A stretch of DNA of 64,000 nucleotides, from the NCBI GenBank assembly GCA_937874195.1, contig CALNBM010000015.1, positions 1-64,000 on the forward strand, written 5' to 3'. Below are positions 25,445 to 34,851 of this stretch, in pieces. The notes beneath the pieces were generated by a model that saw only the letters and a list, made by a program, of their open reading frames with translations, had not been told where the DNA came from and did no database searches. The number at the start of each line of letters is the position of its first letter. Within the stretch, counting starts at the first letter, position 1. The position numbers and the translations under genes are program-made. Source of the DNA: an uncultured Clostridia bacterium. GTDB lineage: Bacteria > Bacillota > Clostridia > Christensenellales > UBA1242.

Positions 25445-26947
25445 ATGAGGTTTATAAAATCAATATTTAGTAGAGCGACTGTTATTAGTTTACTGATTAT
25501 TTTTCAAATAGCAGTGTTGTTTATGTTCATTTTTAACCTGACCAATTACACCTGGATATACCTTACCATTCTGCCTTTGTTTACTATAATTGCATATATT
25601 CGCATAAACAATAAAAAACTTAATCCAACTCAACAAATTCTTTGGATAACTTTATTGATTGTTTTTCCTTTGCTTGGACTAATCTTATATTGTATTTTTG
25701 GTGAAACTAGACTTCTGCGCCGAGAAAAAAAAGCATTTAAAAATATTTATGAGAAAAATAAAAAATATACATCAGTTACTAATCTACATTTGCCAGACTA
25801 TCAAGGGCAAAGCGATTATTTGTTTAACACACTTGGATTTCCAGCTTTTAATAACACTTCAACTAGATATTTTAGTAGCGGAGAAAAATTTTTTGAGCAA
25901 CTAATAGTTGATTTAAAAAGTGCGAAACAATTTATTTTTTTAGAATTCTACATAATAAATAATGGAATTATGTGGAATACGATTCTGGATAATCTTGTGC
26001 AAAAAGTGAAAGAAGGCGTAAAAGTTAAAATTGTTTACGATGATATTGGAACTATCGCTAATTCATCTAGCCGTTACCCTAAAACACTTAGAAATAAAGG
26101 TATTGACTGCAAAATATTTAATAAATACAACCTTTTAACCACCGTATCCCACAATAATAGAGACCACCGAAAAATAATGATAATTGATGGGAAAATTGCG
26201 TATACCGGTGGAATTAATATTTCAGATGAGTATATAAATAAAGATAACAATCACCACTATTGGAAAGACACCGCTGAAAGAATTGAGGGAAATGCAGTTC
26301 AAAACTTTACACTATCCTTTTTAAATATATATGAACTTAGTGGTGGTATTGCCGACTATGATAAATATTTAGCCATAAATCACAATCAACCACAAGATGG
26401 ATTCGTTCAGCCTTTTGTTACTGGACCTATGCCTTTTTATAACGACACACATGCTATAAATATACTGTTAAATTTAATTAATCAGGCGAAGAAGAAATTA
26501 TATATCGTAACGCCTTACTTTATTCCTGACTATCAAATTATGAACGCTCTAATTGTGGCGCAAAATCGCGGAGTGGATGTGCGAATGATAATTGCTCATA
26601 TCCCCGACAAAAAAATTGTTTACTTAATCACACGCGCCAACTGTGTTGAACTTATAAAAAACGGTATAAAGGTATGCAGATATAAAAATGCTTTTGTGCA
26701 TGCAAAAAGCGTGTTAGTGGATGACGAAGTAGGATTAATCGGTTCTATAAATTTTGATTTTAGAAGTTTTGTACACAACTTTGAATGTGGTATTTGGCAA
26801 TATAAAACAAACGCTTTAAAAGAGTTAAAAGAAGACTGTGAAGACATGTTTAACACTCATGGTTATATTGAAATAAAAGATTTAAAAGTAAACTTCTTTG
26901 AAAAAACTATTGCGAACATTTTTAAAGTGCTATATTCAATATTTTAA
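25445..26947 (+). CDS. cls: cardiolipin synthase
   Basis: A 500-residue phospholipase-D-superfamily membrane enzyme that joins two phosphatidylglycerols to make cardiolipin. Two N-terminal transmembrane helices (about 14-58) with a linker (VFPLLGLILYCIFG) precede two catalytic HKD motifs. H241-x-K243-x4-D248 leads into GGINISDEY, and H419-x-K421-x4-D426 leads into GSINFDFRSF. The start is the ATG at 25445, with AAAGGAAA seven bases upstream; a TTG one codon earlier is less likely. Its own promoter and terminator make it a single-gene unit. Confidence 0.93.
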   Translation: MRFIKSIFSRATVISLLIIFQIAVLFMFIFNLTNYTWIYLTILPLFTIIAYIRINNKKLNPTQQILWITLLIVFPLLGLILYCIFGETRLLRREKKAFKNIYEKNKKYTSVTNLHLPDYQGQSDYLFNTLGFPAFNNTSTRYFSSGEKFFEQLIVDLKSAKQFIFLEFYIINNGIMWNTILDNLVQKVKEGVKVKIVYDDIGTIANSSSRYPKTLRNKGIDCKIFNKYNLLTTVSHNNRDHRKIMIIDGKIAYTGGINISDEYINKDNNHHYWKDTAERIEGNAVQNFTLSFLNIYELSGGIADYDKYLAINHNQPQDGFVQPFVTGPMPFYNDTHAINILLNLINQAKKKLYIVTPYFIPDYQIMNALIVAQNRGVDVRMIIAHIPDKKIVYLITRANCVELIKNGIKVCRYKNAFVHAKSVLVDDEVGLIGSINFDFRSFVHNFECGIWQYKTNALKELKEDCEDMFNTHGYIEIKDLKVNFFEKTIANIFKVLYSIF

Positions 26948-26967
26948 TTACCGCTAAACAACAAAAA

Positions 26968-26992
26968 AACCGCTAATTAAGAGCGGTTTTTT
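26968..26992 (+). terminator. terminator of cls
   Basis: AACCGCT pairs with AGCGGTT around a 7-base loop and is followed by a T tract. A-rich sequence on the other side could make it act also for pheT, but that gene ends 200 bp away. Confidence 0.85.
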
Positions 26993-27196
26993 GTTTTATA
27001 TATAAGTGAATTCCGTTTATTTATAAGTATTTTATTATATCTAAAAATCAATCTTAACTCTAATACTATACTCTACACAAACAACTACGAATTTAAAAGA
27101 AAATTAATAACACAAAATAACTCAAGCCGAAGTAAAACTACAAAATAACAAAATATATGTTTTTTTAGCCCAATCTTTTACTTATTTAAAATATTA

Positions 27197-29581
27197 TTAT
27201 AATGGGCAATAATCTGTGATGCTTTTTAAGTTTATTCCCTGTTTCGCAAATGCGTTTACCACATTTTTATGAAACTCCTCTAATTCTCCGCCTGTTAGTG
27301 TTCTACAATTTGAGCATAAAATGTATCTAATAGTATAACTTTTGCTATTGTCGTTAGGACTTTCAAAAATATCAATAAGTTCCACTTTATAATCACAATC
27401 TGCTTTAATGCTATATGCAATCTTTTCTATTTCTTGATAAAGTGTGGCTTTTGATAGAGAGAAAGAAAAATCTAGTTGGCATTTTTGGAACTTGGAAACC
27501 GTTTCAAATACTGTTGGTTTGCTTTCTAATTGTAAAATACTTGAAAAGTCCAGTTCTGCGATTGCGATTGATATTTTCTTATCTATTGTTTTCTCAATTC
27601 GGGGATGAATAAAACTAATAAATCCAACTGTTTTATTATCAGCACTTATTTCATAATAGTTTATAGGATGCAAATATTCTAAATTTGAAGTTGCTTTTGT
27701 TATTTTAATATCTGCTTTTATCACCACTTCAAACATATATTGTATGACATTTTTAAGAGTAATTAGTAAATTATCGCGCTCAGTTTTAGATGCAATAGTC
27801 AGCGTTAGATTTTTGGTTTCATTCACATCACCATTTTTGTGCAGTGATTTAACCACTCTGCCGATTTCAAAAATTTTAAAAGAGTCATAATCATTTTTAT
27901 TATCTATAACATTTTTTAGTTGTGAAGGAATTAAAGTGGACCTTATTTCATTGTTATCTTTTTGAATAGAATTAATCACTTTTATATTTGATGCTGGCAT
28001 TATACTGAGTTCTTTATTAACATAAGCATCATACCAAATATAACTATGCATTTCATGAAAATTATATCTGGAAGCAAGCATTTTCTTAACTTCATATTCA
28101 GTATGCACTTCGTGGTTTTGTTTGCTTGGTTCAACTGTTTGTACCACACTTTTAGGTTGAATATTATCATAGCCATACATTCTTGCAATTTCCTCAATAA
28201 TATCGGCTTTGCTCTCCATATCTTTTGTGGCTCTAAATGAAGGAATTTGCACCTTATATTCGCCTACATCTTGAATTAGCACTTCACATTCCAAACGGGA
28301 TAATATGTCAATTATTTTGCTTTCGGGAATATTCACACCTATAAAATCATCAATATATTTTTTAGTTATTGAAATGGAATGCTGTGGATATTGATAATTA
28401 TATATATCGGTAAACGAACTGGAAATTATAGCATTATTATCGTGTTTTTTAATTAAATATACAAACCTTTTTAAAGATAACATTGCAAGTTCCGGGTCTA
28501 ATGACTTTTCATATCTAGCACTGCTTTCTGTTCGTAAAAATAGTGCAGATGAGGTTTTTCTAACACTGTATCCATTAAAACATGCGCTCTCAATAAACAC
28601 ACTATTTGTGTTATTTGTAATACTTCCCTGCATGCCACCCATAACACCTGCAATAGCCATAATTTCATTATTTGATTTTATAACCATTGTGTTTGCAGGC
28701 AATTCCCGTTCTTTGTCGTCTAGTGTTATAAACTTTGTTTGTTTAGATAGGTTTTCCACACGGATATTTTTAATAAATTCATTATCAAAAGCATGCATTG
28801 GTTGCCCATACTCTAACATAATGTAGTTAGAAATATCGGTTAAAAAATTAATTTTTCTCATACCGCAATAAAAAAGTCTGATTTGCATATTAATAGGCGA
28901 CACTTTTTTAGTGATATTTGTTACTGTGCTTGCACAATATCTATAACATTCATCGGTATCCACTTCCACATGTAAATCTGGCAGGTTAGTTTTTTCATTC
29001 CAAACTGGCGGAGAAACAAGTTCTTTCTTTAAAAGAGTGGCAATCTCTCTTGCAATGCCGTAATGACCCCACATATCTGGTCTGTTAGTTAAACTTTTAT
29101 TATCTACTTCAAAAACAACATCATCTATATTTAGGACTTTTTTAATATCAACACCAATCGGCGTGTTTTCGTCTAAAATAAGTAGTCCGCTATGGTCATC
29201 AGAAATTCCTAACTCTTGCCCACTGCAACACATACCATAACTATCAACACCCCCAACTGTTGCTTTTGCGATGGCTAACTCTCCAACTTTTCCACCAATA
29301 AGCGCCACTGGAACAATACTATCCACTATCGCGTTAGGTGCACCACAAACAATATTTAACACTTCCTTTTTAATATCAACTTTTAAAAGTTTTAATTTTT
29401 TACTATTAGGATGATTTTCCACACTAATAATCTTACCTGTTACCACATTTTGAACATTTTTTCCTTTTTCAAAAATATCTTCAACCTCAGCACAAGAAAG
29501 AGTAAACTTGTTTATAAGTTCTTTTACATTAGTGTCTTTTAAATCAACATAATCGTTTATCCAATTTAATGAAATATACAT
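27197..29581 (-). CDS. pheT: phenylalanyl-tRNA synthetase beta subunit
   Basis: A 794-residue subunit of normal length for the alpha2-beta2 enzyme that charges tRNA-Phe. Domains in order are: the N-terminal MYISLNWINDYVDL core; a tRNA-binding EMAP-like domain (about 40-150, with CGAPNA and GVDSYGMCCSGQELGI); the B3/4 editing domain (about 210-400, with DISNYIMLEYGQPMHAFD); B5; the catalytic-like core; and the C-terminal anticodon-binding FDX domain (SFSLSKATLYQEIEKIAY). It lies 14 bp downstream of pheS in the same T-box-controlled operon. Confidence 0.96.
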   Translation of the reverse strand: MYISLNWINDYVDLKDTNVKELINKFTLSCAEVEDIFEKGKNVQNVVTGKIISVENHPNSKKLKLLKVDIKKEVLNIVCGAPNAIVDSIVPVALIGGKVGELAIAKATVGGVDSYGMCCSGQELGISDDHSGLLILDENTPIGVDIKKVLNIDDVVFEVDNKSLTNRPDMWGHYGIAREIATLLKKELVSPPVWNEKTNLPDLHVEVDTDECYRYCASTVTNITKKVSPINMQIRLFYCGMRKINFLTDISNYIMLEYGQPMHAFDNEFIKNIRVENLSKQTKFITLDDKERELPANTMVIKSNNEIMAIAGVMGGMQGSITNNTNSVFIESACFNGYSVRKTSSALFLRTESSARYEKSLDPELAMLSLKRFVYLIKKHDNNAIISSSFTDIYNYQYPQHSISITKKYIDDFIGVNIPESKIIDILSRLECEVLIQDVGEYKVQIPSFRATKDMESKADIIEEIARMYGYDNIQPKSVVQTVEPSKQNHEVHTEYEVKKMLASRYNFHEMHSYIWYDAYVNKELSIMPASNIKVINSIQKDNNEIRSTLIPSQLKNVIDNKNDYDSFKIFEIGRVVKSLHKNGDVNETKNLTLTIASKTERDNLLITLKNVIQYMFEVVIKADIKITKATSNLEYLHPINYYEISADNKTVGFISFIHPRIEKTIDKKISIAIAELDFSSILQLESKPTVFETVSKFQKCQLDFSFSLSKATLYQEIEKIAYSIKADCDYKVELIDIFESPNDNSKSYTIRYILCSNCRTLTGGELEEFHKNVVNAFAKQGINLKSITDYCPL

Positions 29582-29595
29582 AACTTTTTTCCTTC

Positions 29596-30624
29596 TTACT
29601 TGATTTTTGCTTGTTTTAGTTTAGCAATTTTACCGCTATTTAGTGTGCGAATATCATCTATATTAAAAGTCATCATGGCAAGCCTGCTTAAACCTAAACC
29701 GAATGCAAAACCTCTATATTCACTTGAATTAATTCCGCCCATTTCCAATACACTTTTATGAATCATTCCACACGGACAAAGTTCAATCCAGCCTGATTGT
29801 TTGCAAACACTACAACCGTCGCCATCACAATAAATACATTTGCAATCAAGCTCAAATCCCGGCTCAACAAAAGGAAAAAATCCCGGACGAAGTCTTACTT
29901 CAATATCTTTCTCAAATATTTTAGATAGCATAGTTTTCATAAAATAAATCAAGTTTGCAATAGAAATATTTTTGTCTATCATCAGTCCTTCCAGTTGAAA
30001 AAAAGTGTTTTCATGACCAGCATCCAACTCTTCGTTTCTAAAACAACGCCCCGGAAAAATAACCTTTAAAGGCGCGCCAAACTTTTTCATGATTCTATTT
30101 TGACTAGCAGAAGTGTGAGTTTTTAACACTTGATTATTTTCCAAATAAAAAGTGTCTTGCATATCACGAGCAGGATGATTTTTAGGAATATTCACTGCTT
30201 CAAAGTTATTATATTCACTTTCAATTTCATTACCATCTTCCACATAAAAACCCATATTTTCAAAAATATCAACTAATTTTTTTTGAGTTATTGTGATAGG
30301 ATGTAAACTGCCTATGTTTTCGCCTAATGGCGTAGTTAAATCAATGATTTTTGCGCCAGTTATCATATTTTCGATTTCTAACCGTTCTAAATCATTTTTA
30401 ACATTTTCAAGCCTAGTTTCAATGCTTGTTTTAAGTTTGTTGACCTCTTCACCATAAGTTTTTTTTTCGCTGGGTGAAATTGTCTTTATTAATTTAAGAG
30501 CCTCATTCACAAGACCATTTTTACCCATAAACTTTACTTTAACTAAATTAAAGCTACATTCATCGGTTACAAGTTTTATATCCTCATTAAATCGGTTATA
30601 AATTATTTCTAAGTTTTCTTTCAT
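29596..30624 (-). CDS. pheS: phenylalanyl-tRNA synthetase alpha subunit
   Basis: A 342-residue catalytic subunit: an N-terminal coiled coil (about 1-85), then the class II core. Motif 2 is FPGRCFRNEELDAGHENTFF and motif 3 is GFAFGLGLSRLAMM. A cysteine cluster (CKCIYC, GCSVCK, CPCG) in the motif 2-3 insertion resembles the zinc-binding type of clostridial PheS, with an extra C-P-C. The start is the ATG at 30624, preceded by AAGGAAA. An upstream in-frame TTG at 30657 lies inside the terminator stem of the leader and is not a likely start. Confidence 0.95.
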   Translation of the reverse strand: MKENLEIIYNRFNEDIKLVTDECSFNLVKVKFMGKNGLVNEALKLIKTISPSEKKTYGEEVNKLKTSIETRLENVKNDLERLEIENMITGAKIIDLTTPLGENIGSLHPITITQKKLVDIFENMGFYVEDGNEIESEYNNFEAVNIPKNHPARDMQDTFYLENNQVLKTHTSASQNRIMKKFGAPLKVIFPGRCFRNEELDAGHENTFFQLEGLMIDKNISIANLIYFMKTMLSKIFEKDIEVRLRPGFFPFVEPGFELDCKCIYCDGDGCSVCKQSGWIELCPCGMIHKSVLEMGGINSSEYRGFAFGLGLSRLAMMTFNIDDIRTLNSGKIAKLKQAKIK

Positions 30625-30651
30625 TTTTATTTCCTTCATTTTAATAAAAAA

Positions 30652-30929
30652 GCCCAAAAAGCGCTAATGCTTTTAGGGACGATTAATCGTGTTACCACCC
30701 TAATTTAGAAATTTTTAAAAAATTTCCCTTCATTGATTTTAATACAAAAATCACTTGGTTTGAGTTTTTACCCCCAAACAACTCCAATGCTCGAAATTCA
30801 AGGAATCCATCAAACAATCTTTGATAAAATATTAGAGCTTTAAGCAAACTCTCAGCGCTCGAACCATTTGCTCTCTCTTTAAAGATAATATCCCCTACTA
30901 AAACATCATCATCGTTTTTATTTAGTTAT
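30652..30929 (-). promoter_or_regulatory. T-box riboswitch of pheST
   Basis: Read on the minus strand, the leader contains the T-box sequence AGGGTGGTAACACG (about 30688-30703). The matching CGTCCCT lies downstream, forming the antiterminator. The 5' half has the GAGAGAGC and CTGAGAG elements of Stem I. A TTC at 30793-30795 within TGAATTTCGAGC is the best candidate for the phenylalanine specifier codon. The alternative terminator is CCC-x-AAAAGC paired with GCTTTT-x-GGG (30653-30678), followed by a T run. Uncharged tRNA-Phe should stabilise the antiterminator and switch on synthetase expression. Confidence 0.92.
30653..30678 (-). terminator. T-box-controlled terminator before pheS
   Basis: A 10-bp stem with one T-T mismatch and a loop of about six bases, followed on the minus strand by C and six T. 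It competes with the T-box antiterminator. Confidence 0.85.
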
Positions 30930-30935
30930 TAAAAA

Positions 30936-30964
30936 ATTTTACACCATATAATCGCAACTGTCAA
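30936..30964 (-). promoter_or_regulatory. promoter of the T-box-pheS-pheT operon
   Basis: TTGACA (30959-30964), a 17-bp spacer and TAAAAT (30936-30941) on the minus strand, just upstream of the T-box leader. Confidence 0.85.
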
Positions 30965-31020
30965 CTAATTTTAACATTTGCATTGATTTTCAAAAAAAGG
31001 TAAATTAATCTAAAATTAAA

Positions 31021-31220
31021 CTTTTTCGAAACTAAAAAATATCACCGTAATTACTTTTCGATACTAAAAAATATCACCGTAATTTTTGTTTACTTTTAAT
31101 TGTTGATTATAGATAAGGTACAATTAAACTTTTAGAAACTAAAAAAAATATCACCGTAATACTTTTCGAAACTAAAAATACCACCATATTTTGTTTACTT
31201 TAAATTGTTATATACAGAAA
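31021..31220. repeat. nested tandem repeat (33-bp unit doubled, then the block doubled)
   Basis: Four degenerate copies of a unit of about 33 bp, CTTTTCGAAACTAAAAAA then TATCACCGTAATTA, lie at about 31021, 31054, 31128 and 31162. Each adjacent pair is followed by a second element, TTTGTTTACTTTTAATTGTT (about 31086 and 31191). The whole block therefore repeats with a period near 107 bp. The array lies between the pheS promoter and the 3' end of the MFS gene. Its role is unknown; direct iterated sites for a DNA-binding protein, or simple duplication, are both possible. Confidence 0.85.
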
Positions 31221-31247
31221 CTAGCATACTAAAAAATGCAATTAATC

Positions 31248-32522
31248 CTAATTACTTACTTTATCTCGCCTAGTTCTCTTTTTAACAATTTTAATTTCAT
31301 TTTGAATTTCGTTGTTTTGCAAATAATCCACAAGAAGCATTCGTGTTCTTTCTTCTGCTTTGGGTATATAATAAGCGCTAAACAGCATAAACGCTCCTAT
31401 AATAATATAAACAGGAATTAATGTAACTATAGGAAATAGTGAGCAAATTAAAGCAGTACCGTAAATATATATATAAGAACCCACAGATGAATTATCTCGT
31501 GCGAGCAGTGCGGAATTACTCATGCCCAGTATTCGTGATTTAACAATTAAGCGTTGGAATACAAACAAACTCAAAAAAGGATAAAATAATCCTGCAATGC
31601 CAAATATCACATAAATATAGTATATGTTTTCAACCAATACAAAGCCAAAAGCCGATAGTCCCATAATAATACAAGTTGATTGAACTACCCACATTATATC
31701 GTATCTATCATTTAGCTTGCCTGCAAAATAACTACCCACTCCATAGGTGCCATTAAAAATCGCACCCAGTATTCCTACCTGTCCATAAGAAGGACTGCCT
31801 GAAATAAACAAGTCAAAAGAATAAATAGTTCTAATAACATCAAATGAACTAAAAAGAAAATAAACTGTGCAATAAGTTAAAAGAATTTGAAAAATAATTT
31901 TTTTTCCAAGTTTTGTGTGTTCTAATTTTTTTTCAAAAGTAAGAAGTGCATTAGATACCGCCTCTTTATTAAAAGATGTACTTTTTTTACTTTTAAAGTA
32001 ATAAATCAAAAGTGGGATAACAGAAAAACCATATAAAATCAATGATATTATAACTACTAATTGTCTGTTTATATCTAATAAAAAACCACCAATTAGTAAC
32101 GACACTATTATGCCCATTTGCTCAAATACTCTCGTTATACCAAGAGTATCAGTGCTTTTATTTAGCGATGAATAGTTATAAATAATTTCATTTGCAGAGA
32201 GTTTGAAAGATAAATCAAATGCATAAAATACACAAATTCCAATAATTGACAACAATAAATATTTATCAAGAAGTAAAATAAAAATGCTATAACCGGTAAG
32301 TGTAAAAACTCTAAGAAGTAAAAAAATTTGTGGTCTTTTTCTAATTTGGTTTTTTAGTGTATAACTTGCAACTAATCTAATTATATTTTGAATAACCAAA
32401 TAAAGAAAAGCGATGTATAATTCGCCTGTTTCAATAAAAATAATCAATGGAACAAACGCACCCACTAAATTGTTTGCAAAATTTGATAAAAATTTATAAA
32501 AATTAAGTAATCTTAGTTGCAT
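31248..32522 (-). CDS. MFS-type transporter
   Basis: A 424-residue membrane protein with about 12 hydrophobic helices in two halves and a basic C-terminal tail (KKRTRRDK), matching a major facilitator. The helix 2-3 loop has weak MFS character, and the protein begins with MQLRLLNFYKFLSN. No substrate motif is recognised; YxFAGKLNDRYD between helices 7 and 8 resembles the second-half copy of the MFS loop motif. AAGGA precedes the ATG. It is separated from the upstream coiled-coil gene by a strong hairpin. Confidence 0.8.
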   Translation of the reverse strand: MQLRLLNFYKFLSNFANNLVGAFVPLIIFIETGELYIAFLYLVIQNIIRLVASYTLKNQIRKRPQIFLLLRVFTLTGYSIFILLLDKYLLLSIIGICVFYAFDLSFKLSANEIIYNYSSLNKSTDTLGITRVFEQMGIIVSLLIGGFLLDINRQLVVIISLILYGFSVIPLLIYYFKSKKSTSFNKEAVSNALLTFEKKLEHTKLGKKIIFQILLTYCTVYFLFSSFDVIRTIYSFDLFISGSPSYGQVGILGAIFNGTYGVGSYFAGKLNDRYDIMWVVQSTCIIMGLSAFGFVLVENIYYIYVIFGIAGLFYPFLSLFVFQRLIVKSRILGMSNSALLARDNSSVGSYIYIYGTALICSLFPIVTLIPVYIIIGAFMLFSAYYIPKAEERTRMLLVDYLQNNEIQNEIKIVKKRTRRDKVSN

Positions 32523-32559
32523 GTTTGTCCTTAGTGATATAAAGATTTTTATAGTTTAA

Positions 32560-32582
32560 AGGCGACCTTTTTTTGGCCGCCT
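32560..32582 (-). terminator. probable terminator of the coiled-coil gene
   Basis: A GC-rich 8-bp stem (AGGCG-x-CC with GGCCGCCT, one mismatch) surrounds a T-rich loop. It lies between the stop of the gene at 32696 and the start of the MFS gene. The T tract after the stem is short. Confidence 0.6.
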
Positions 32583-32695
32583 AAATTTTAGCTACAAATA
32601 ATGAAAACATGAAGATTTTATTAAAAGATAATTTAAAAATTAGATAATAAGATTTATGTTTGTAGAAAAATTAGTATTGTGTTAATTTTTAACTA

Positions 32696-34636
32696 TTATT
32701 TTTTCTTGCTAACTATCGAAAAAAATGATTTTTTCTTTTTATCTTTGGTATCCTTTTCTTTCTCCTCGCTTTCGGTTTGATTATCGTCTATCGATTCATT
32801 TGCGCCGGGAATTACTTGTTCATCATCATTACTTTCATTTGTTAGCACACCTATTGTATCATCCACAGTTTTTTCTAACTCGTCTTGCGTATCTAAGTAA
32901 TTTTTATTTTCCGCCTCTATTGTTTGTTCTAATTCTTGCAGACTTTCATCATAAGTGGAAAAATTTGGTTTTACATCAATTTTTATTGGCTTAGCAACAC
33001 TTTCTTGCTTTTTAATTTTTGAAATAAGTTGACTTTCTTGCTCTATTAATGATTGTTCTTTTTCTCGTGCATTTTTAAGCCTTTCTTCAGCTTCTGCAAG
33101 TTTTTGTTTAAGTTCATGGGAATCTTCAAAAGCAGTAAGCACATTTTCCAGCGATACTTTATTTGAATTTATTATTCTTTCTCTAAATTCACGGGAAGAG
33201 AAATAATCTTTAACATTACCTATTGCTTCAATTTGCGCAAGTTTTAAAATCAGGTCTTTCTCTAAACTATCAATTTTTATTTTTTTCTCTTCTGTTTCTT
33301 CTTCTTTCATTTTTAGTGATTTAGATAATAAGTCCACTTCTGTTTGCAAGTTAATTTTTTCTTCTTCTAATTGACGAAAAACAGGTTCATTTTGAGCCGC
33401 TATCATGTCATTAATTATTCCATAAACACGATTTGCGTAAGTTTTGCCTTCGCTTTTCATTGACTCTTCAATAACTTTTTTTCTACTTTCGATTTCGCTT
33501 TTAATTGCATCAGCATCTTCTTGCATCTCTGCTTGTTGCTTATAGAATCGCTTTGATGCCAAATCATAATCTTTTTCCAACTGTTGCAGTCTTTGTTGTT
33601 CTTCATTATATCTTTTCTTGATATAGTTGGCTTCAATTTGAATAGTTGTTGCATTTAATTGATTATTTAATTGAGCCATGTTTTCTCTATGCGTTTGTGC
33701 TTTTCTTTCAAAATCTTTAGTGACTTCATTAAAGTTTTTGTCAAAGTTATTAAGTTCGTTTGTCTTACCGTTTAATTTTTCATTTAGTAATCTTCGTGAA
33801 TTAAAATATTTTTCGCTCTCACGCATTGCTCTATCCATTAAAATGGAAAGTTCTATGCCCAGTTCATCAAAATCAAACTTTTCAAAAACATTTTCTTCTT
33901 CAGCCTCTGCGTTTTTTCGTTCTTCTTCATAAGCTTTCTTTTCCAGATAATCTTGTAAAACAGGGATACCTTCTTTAATCTCTTTTTTAGTGAAAAGAAC
34001 TTCATAATCGATAAAGGAAGGTATTGTGGTTGAAGCTTTATTTAAAAATCTAGTAAATTCAGTAAACTCATAATTCAAATCTTCTGCTTTTTGAGATGTA
34101 ACAAATTGAAAAACAACAATGGCAATATAGCCAATTAATAATACAAACAACGGAAGAGTGATAATGTAAATAAACGCATCGATAACAGAATATGTGGAAA
34201 CCAATCCCGATGAAATTAAAGCAATAACAATAGCAACAATCGTAGTAAAGTTTTTACTAACATTAACTGCGTTTCCAAAACCGCCTGACTTATCTACTCT
34301 TTCTAAGCAATTTAATTTGTTTATATATTTGCTAGGAAGTCCATCACGATTAAGCACATATTCTTGCCAAGAAAAACGAATAATTTTAGGCAAATCTTTA
34401 ATTTTATTATTTAATTCCACTAAATTATCGTCATTAATATATGGATTTTTTAGAAAAAATTTATTTAATTTTTTTAATCCTCTTAATAATTTTGCGTCGT
34501 ATGAAAAAGCTATTATTAGTGCGGTTATAAAAATTAAAACAAACATCAAAATAGCACCAATCACAACAATTGTGTTAGCATTAATAATGCCACTAAACTG
34601 CTTAAATACTTGCACAACATTGTCGTAAAATGTCAT
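32696..34636 (-). CDS. membrane-anchored long coiled-coil protein of unknown function
   Basis: A 646-residue protein. TM1 spans about 22-45, a cytoplasmic-type segment covers about 46-128, and TM2 (131-150) and TM3 (154-178) form a hairpin. From about 225 to 565 it is almost continuous charged coiled coil rich in E, K and Q, followed by an acidic low-complexity stretch and a lysine-rich end (KKKSFFSIVSKKK). The 1+2 helix layout with a long cytosolic tail recalls MotA/ExbB-type channels with extended tails, such as ZorA. No ExbD/MotB/ZorB-like partner is adjacent and the key channel residues are not recognisable, so this is analogy only. A scaffold or cell-division/chromosome role is equally possible. 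AGGAG precedes the ATG. Confidence 0.65.
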   Translation of the reverse strand: MTFYDNVVQVFKQFSGIINANTIVVIGAILMFVLIFITALIIAFSYDAKLLRGLKKLNKFFLKNPYINDDNLVELNNKIKDLPKIIRFSWQEYVLNRDGLPSKYINKLNCLERVDKSGGFGNAVNVSKNFTTIVAIVIALISSGLVSTYSVIDAFIYIITLPLFVLLIGYIAIVVFQFVTSQKAEDLNYEFTEFTRFLNKASTTIPSFIDYEVLFTKKEIKEGIPVLQDYLEKKAYEEERKNAEAEEENVFEKFDFDELGIELSILMDRAMRESEKYFNSRRLLNEKLNGKTNELNNFDKNFNEVTKDFERKAQTHRENMAQLNNQLNATTIQIEANYIKKRYNEEQQRLQQLEKDYDLASKRFYKQQAEMQEDADAIKSEIESRKKVIEESMKSEGKTYANRVYGIINDMIAAQNEPVFRQLEEEKINLQTEVDLLSKSLKMKEEETEEKKIKIDSLEKDLILKLAQIEAIGNVKDYFSSREFRERIINSNKVSLENVLTAFEDSHELKQKLAEAEERLKNAREKEQSLIEQESQLISKIKKQESVAKPIKIDVKPNFSTYDESLQELEQTIEAENKNYLDTQDELEKTVDDTIGVLTNESNDDEQVIPGANESIDDNQTESEEKEKDTKDKKKKSFFSIVSKKK

Positions 34637-34851
34637 TTCCTTCTCCTGATAAATAACACATTATTTTGCAATATTATATCACACTAGGTTTGTTATTGCT
34701 AATAAAATAATATAAAATCGAAATTTTTAATAGATATGTAGATAAAACAAAAGCACCTTAATTAGATTGATAAAAAATATACTCTATTTTCTGCAATACT
34801 TTATAAAATTATTTTATATTAAGCCCTAAATTACAATAGTTTGTTATTTTT

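Noticed and set aside
30625..30657. TTG start of pheS
   Set aside because: It lies within the T-box terminator stem; the ATG at 30624 has AAGGAAA upstream.
31021..31220. CRISPR array
   Set aside because: Repeats are tandem and nested without unique spacers of constant length, and no cas gene is nearby.
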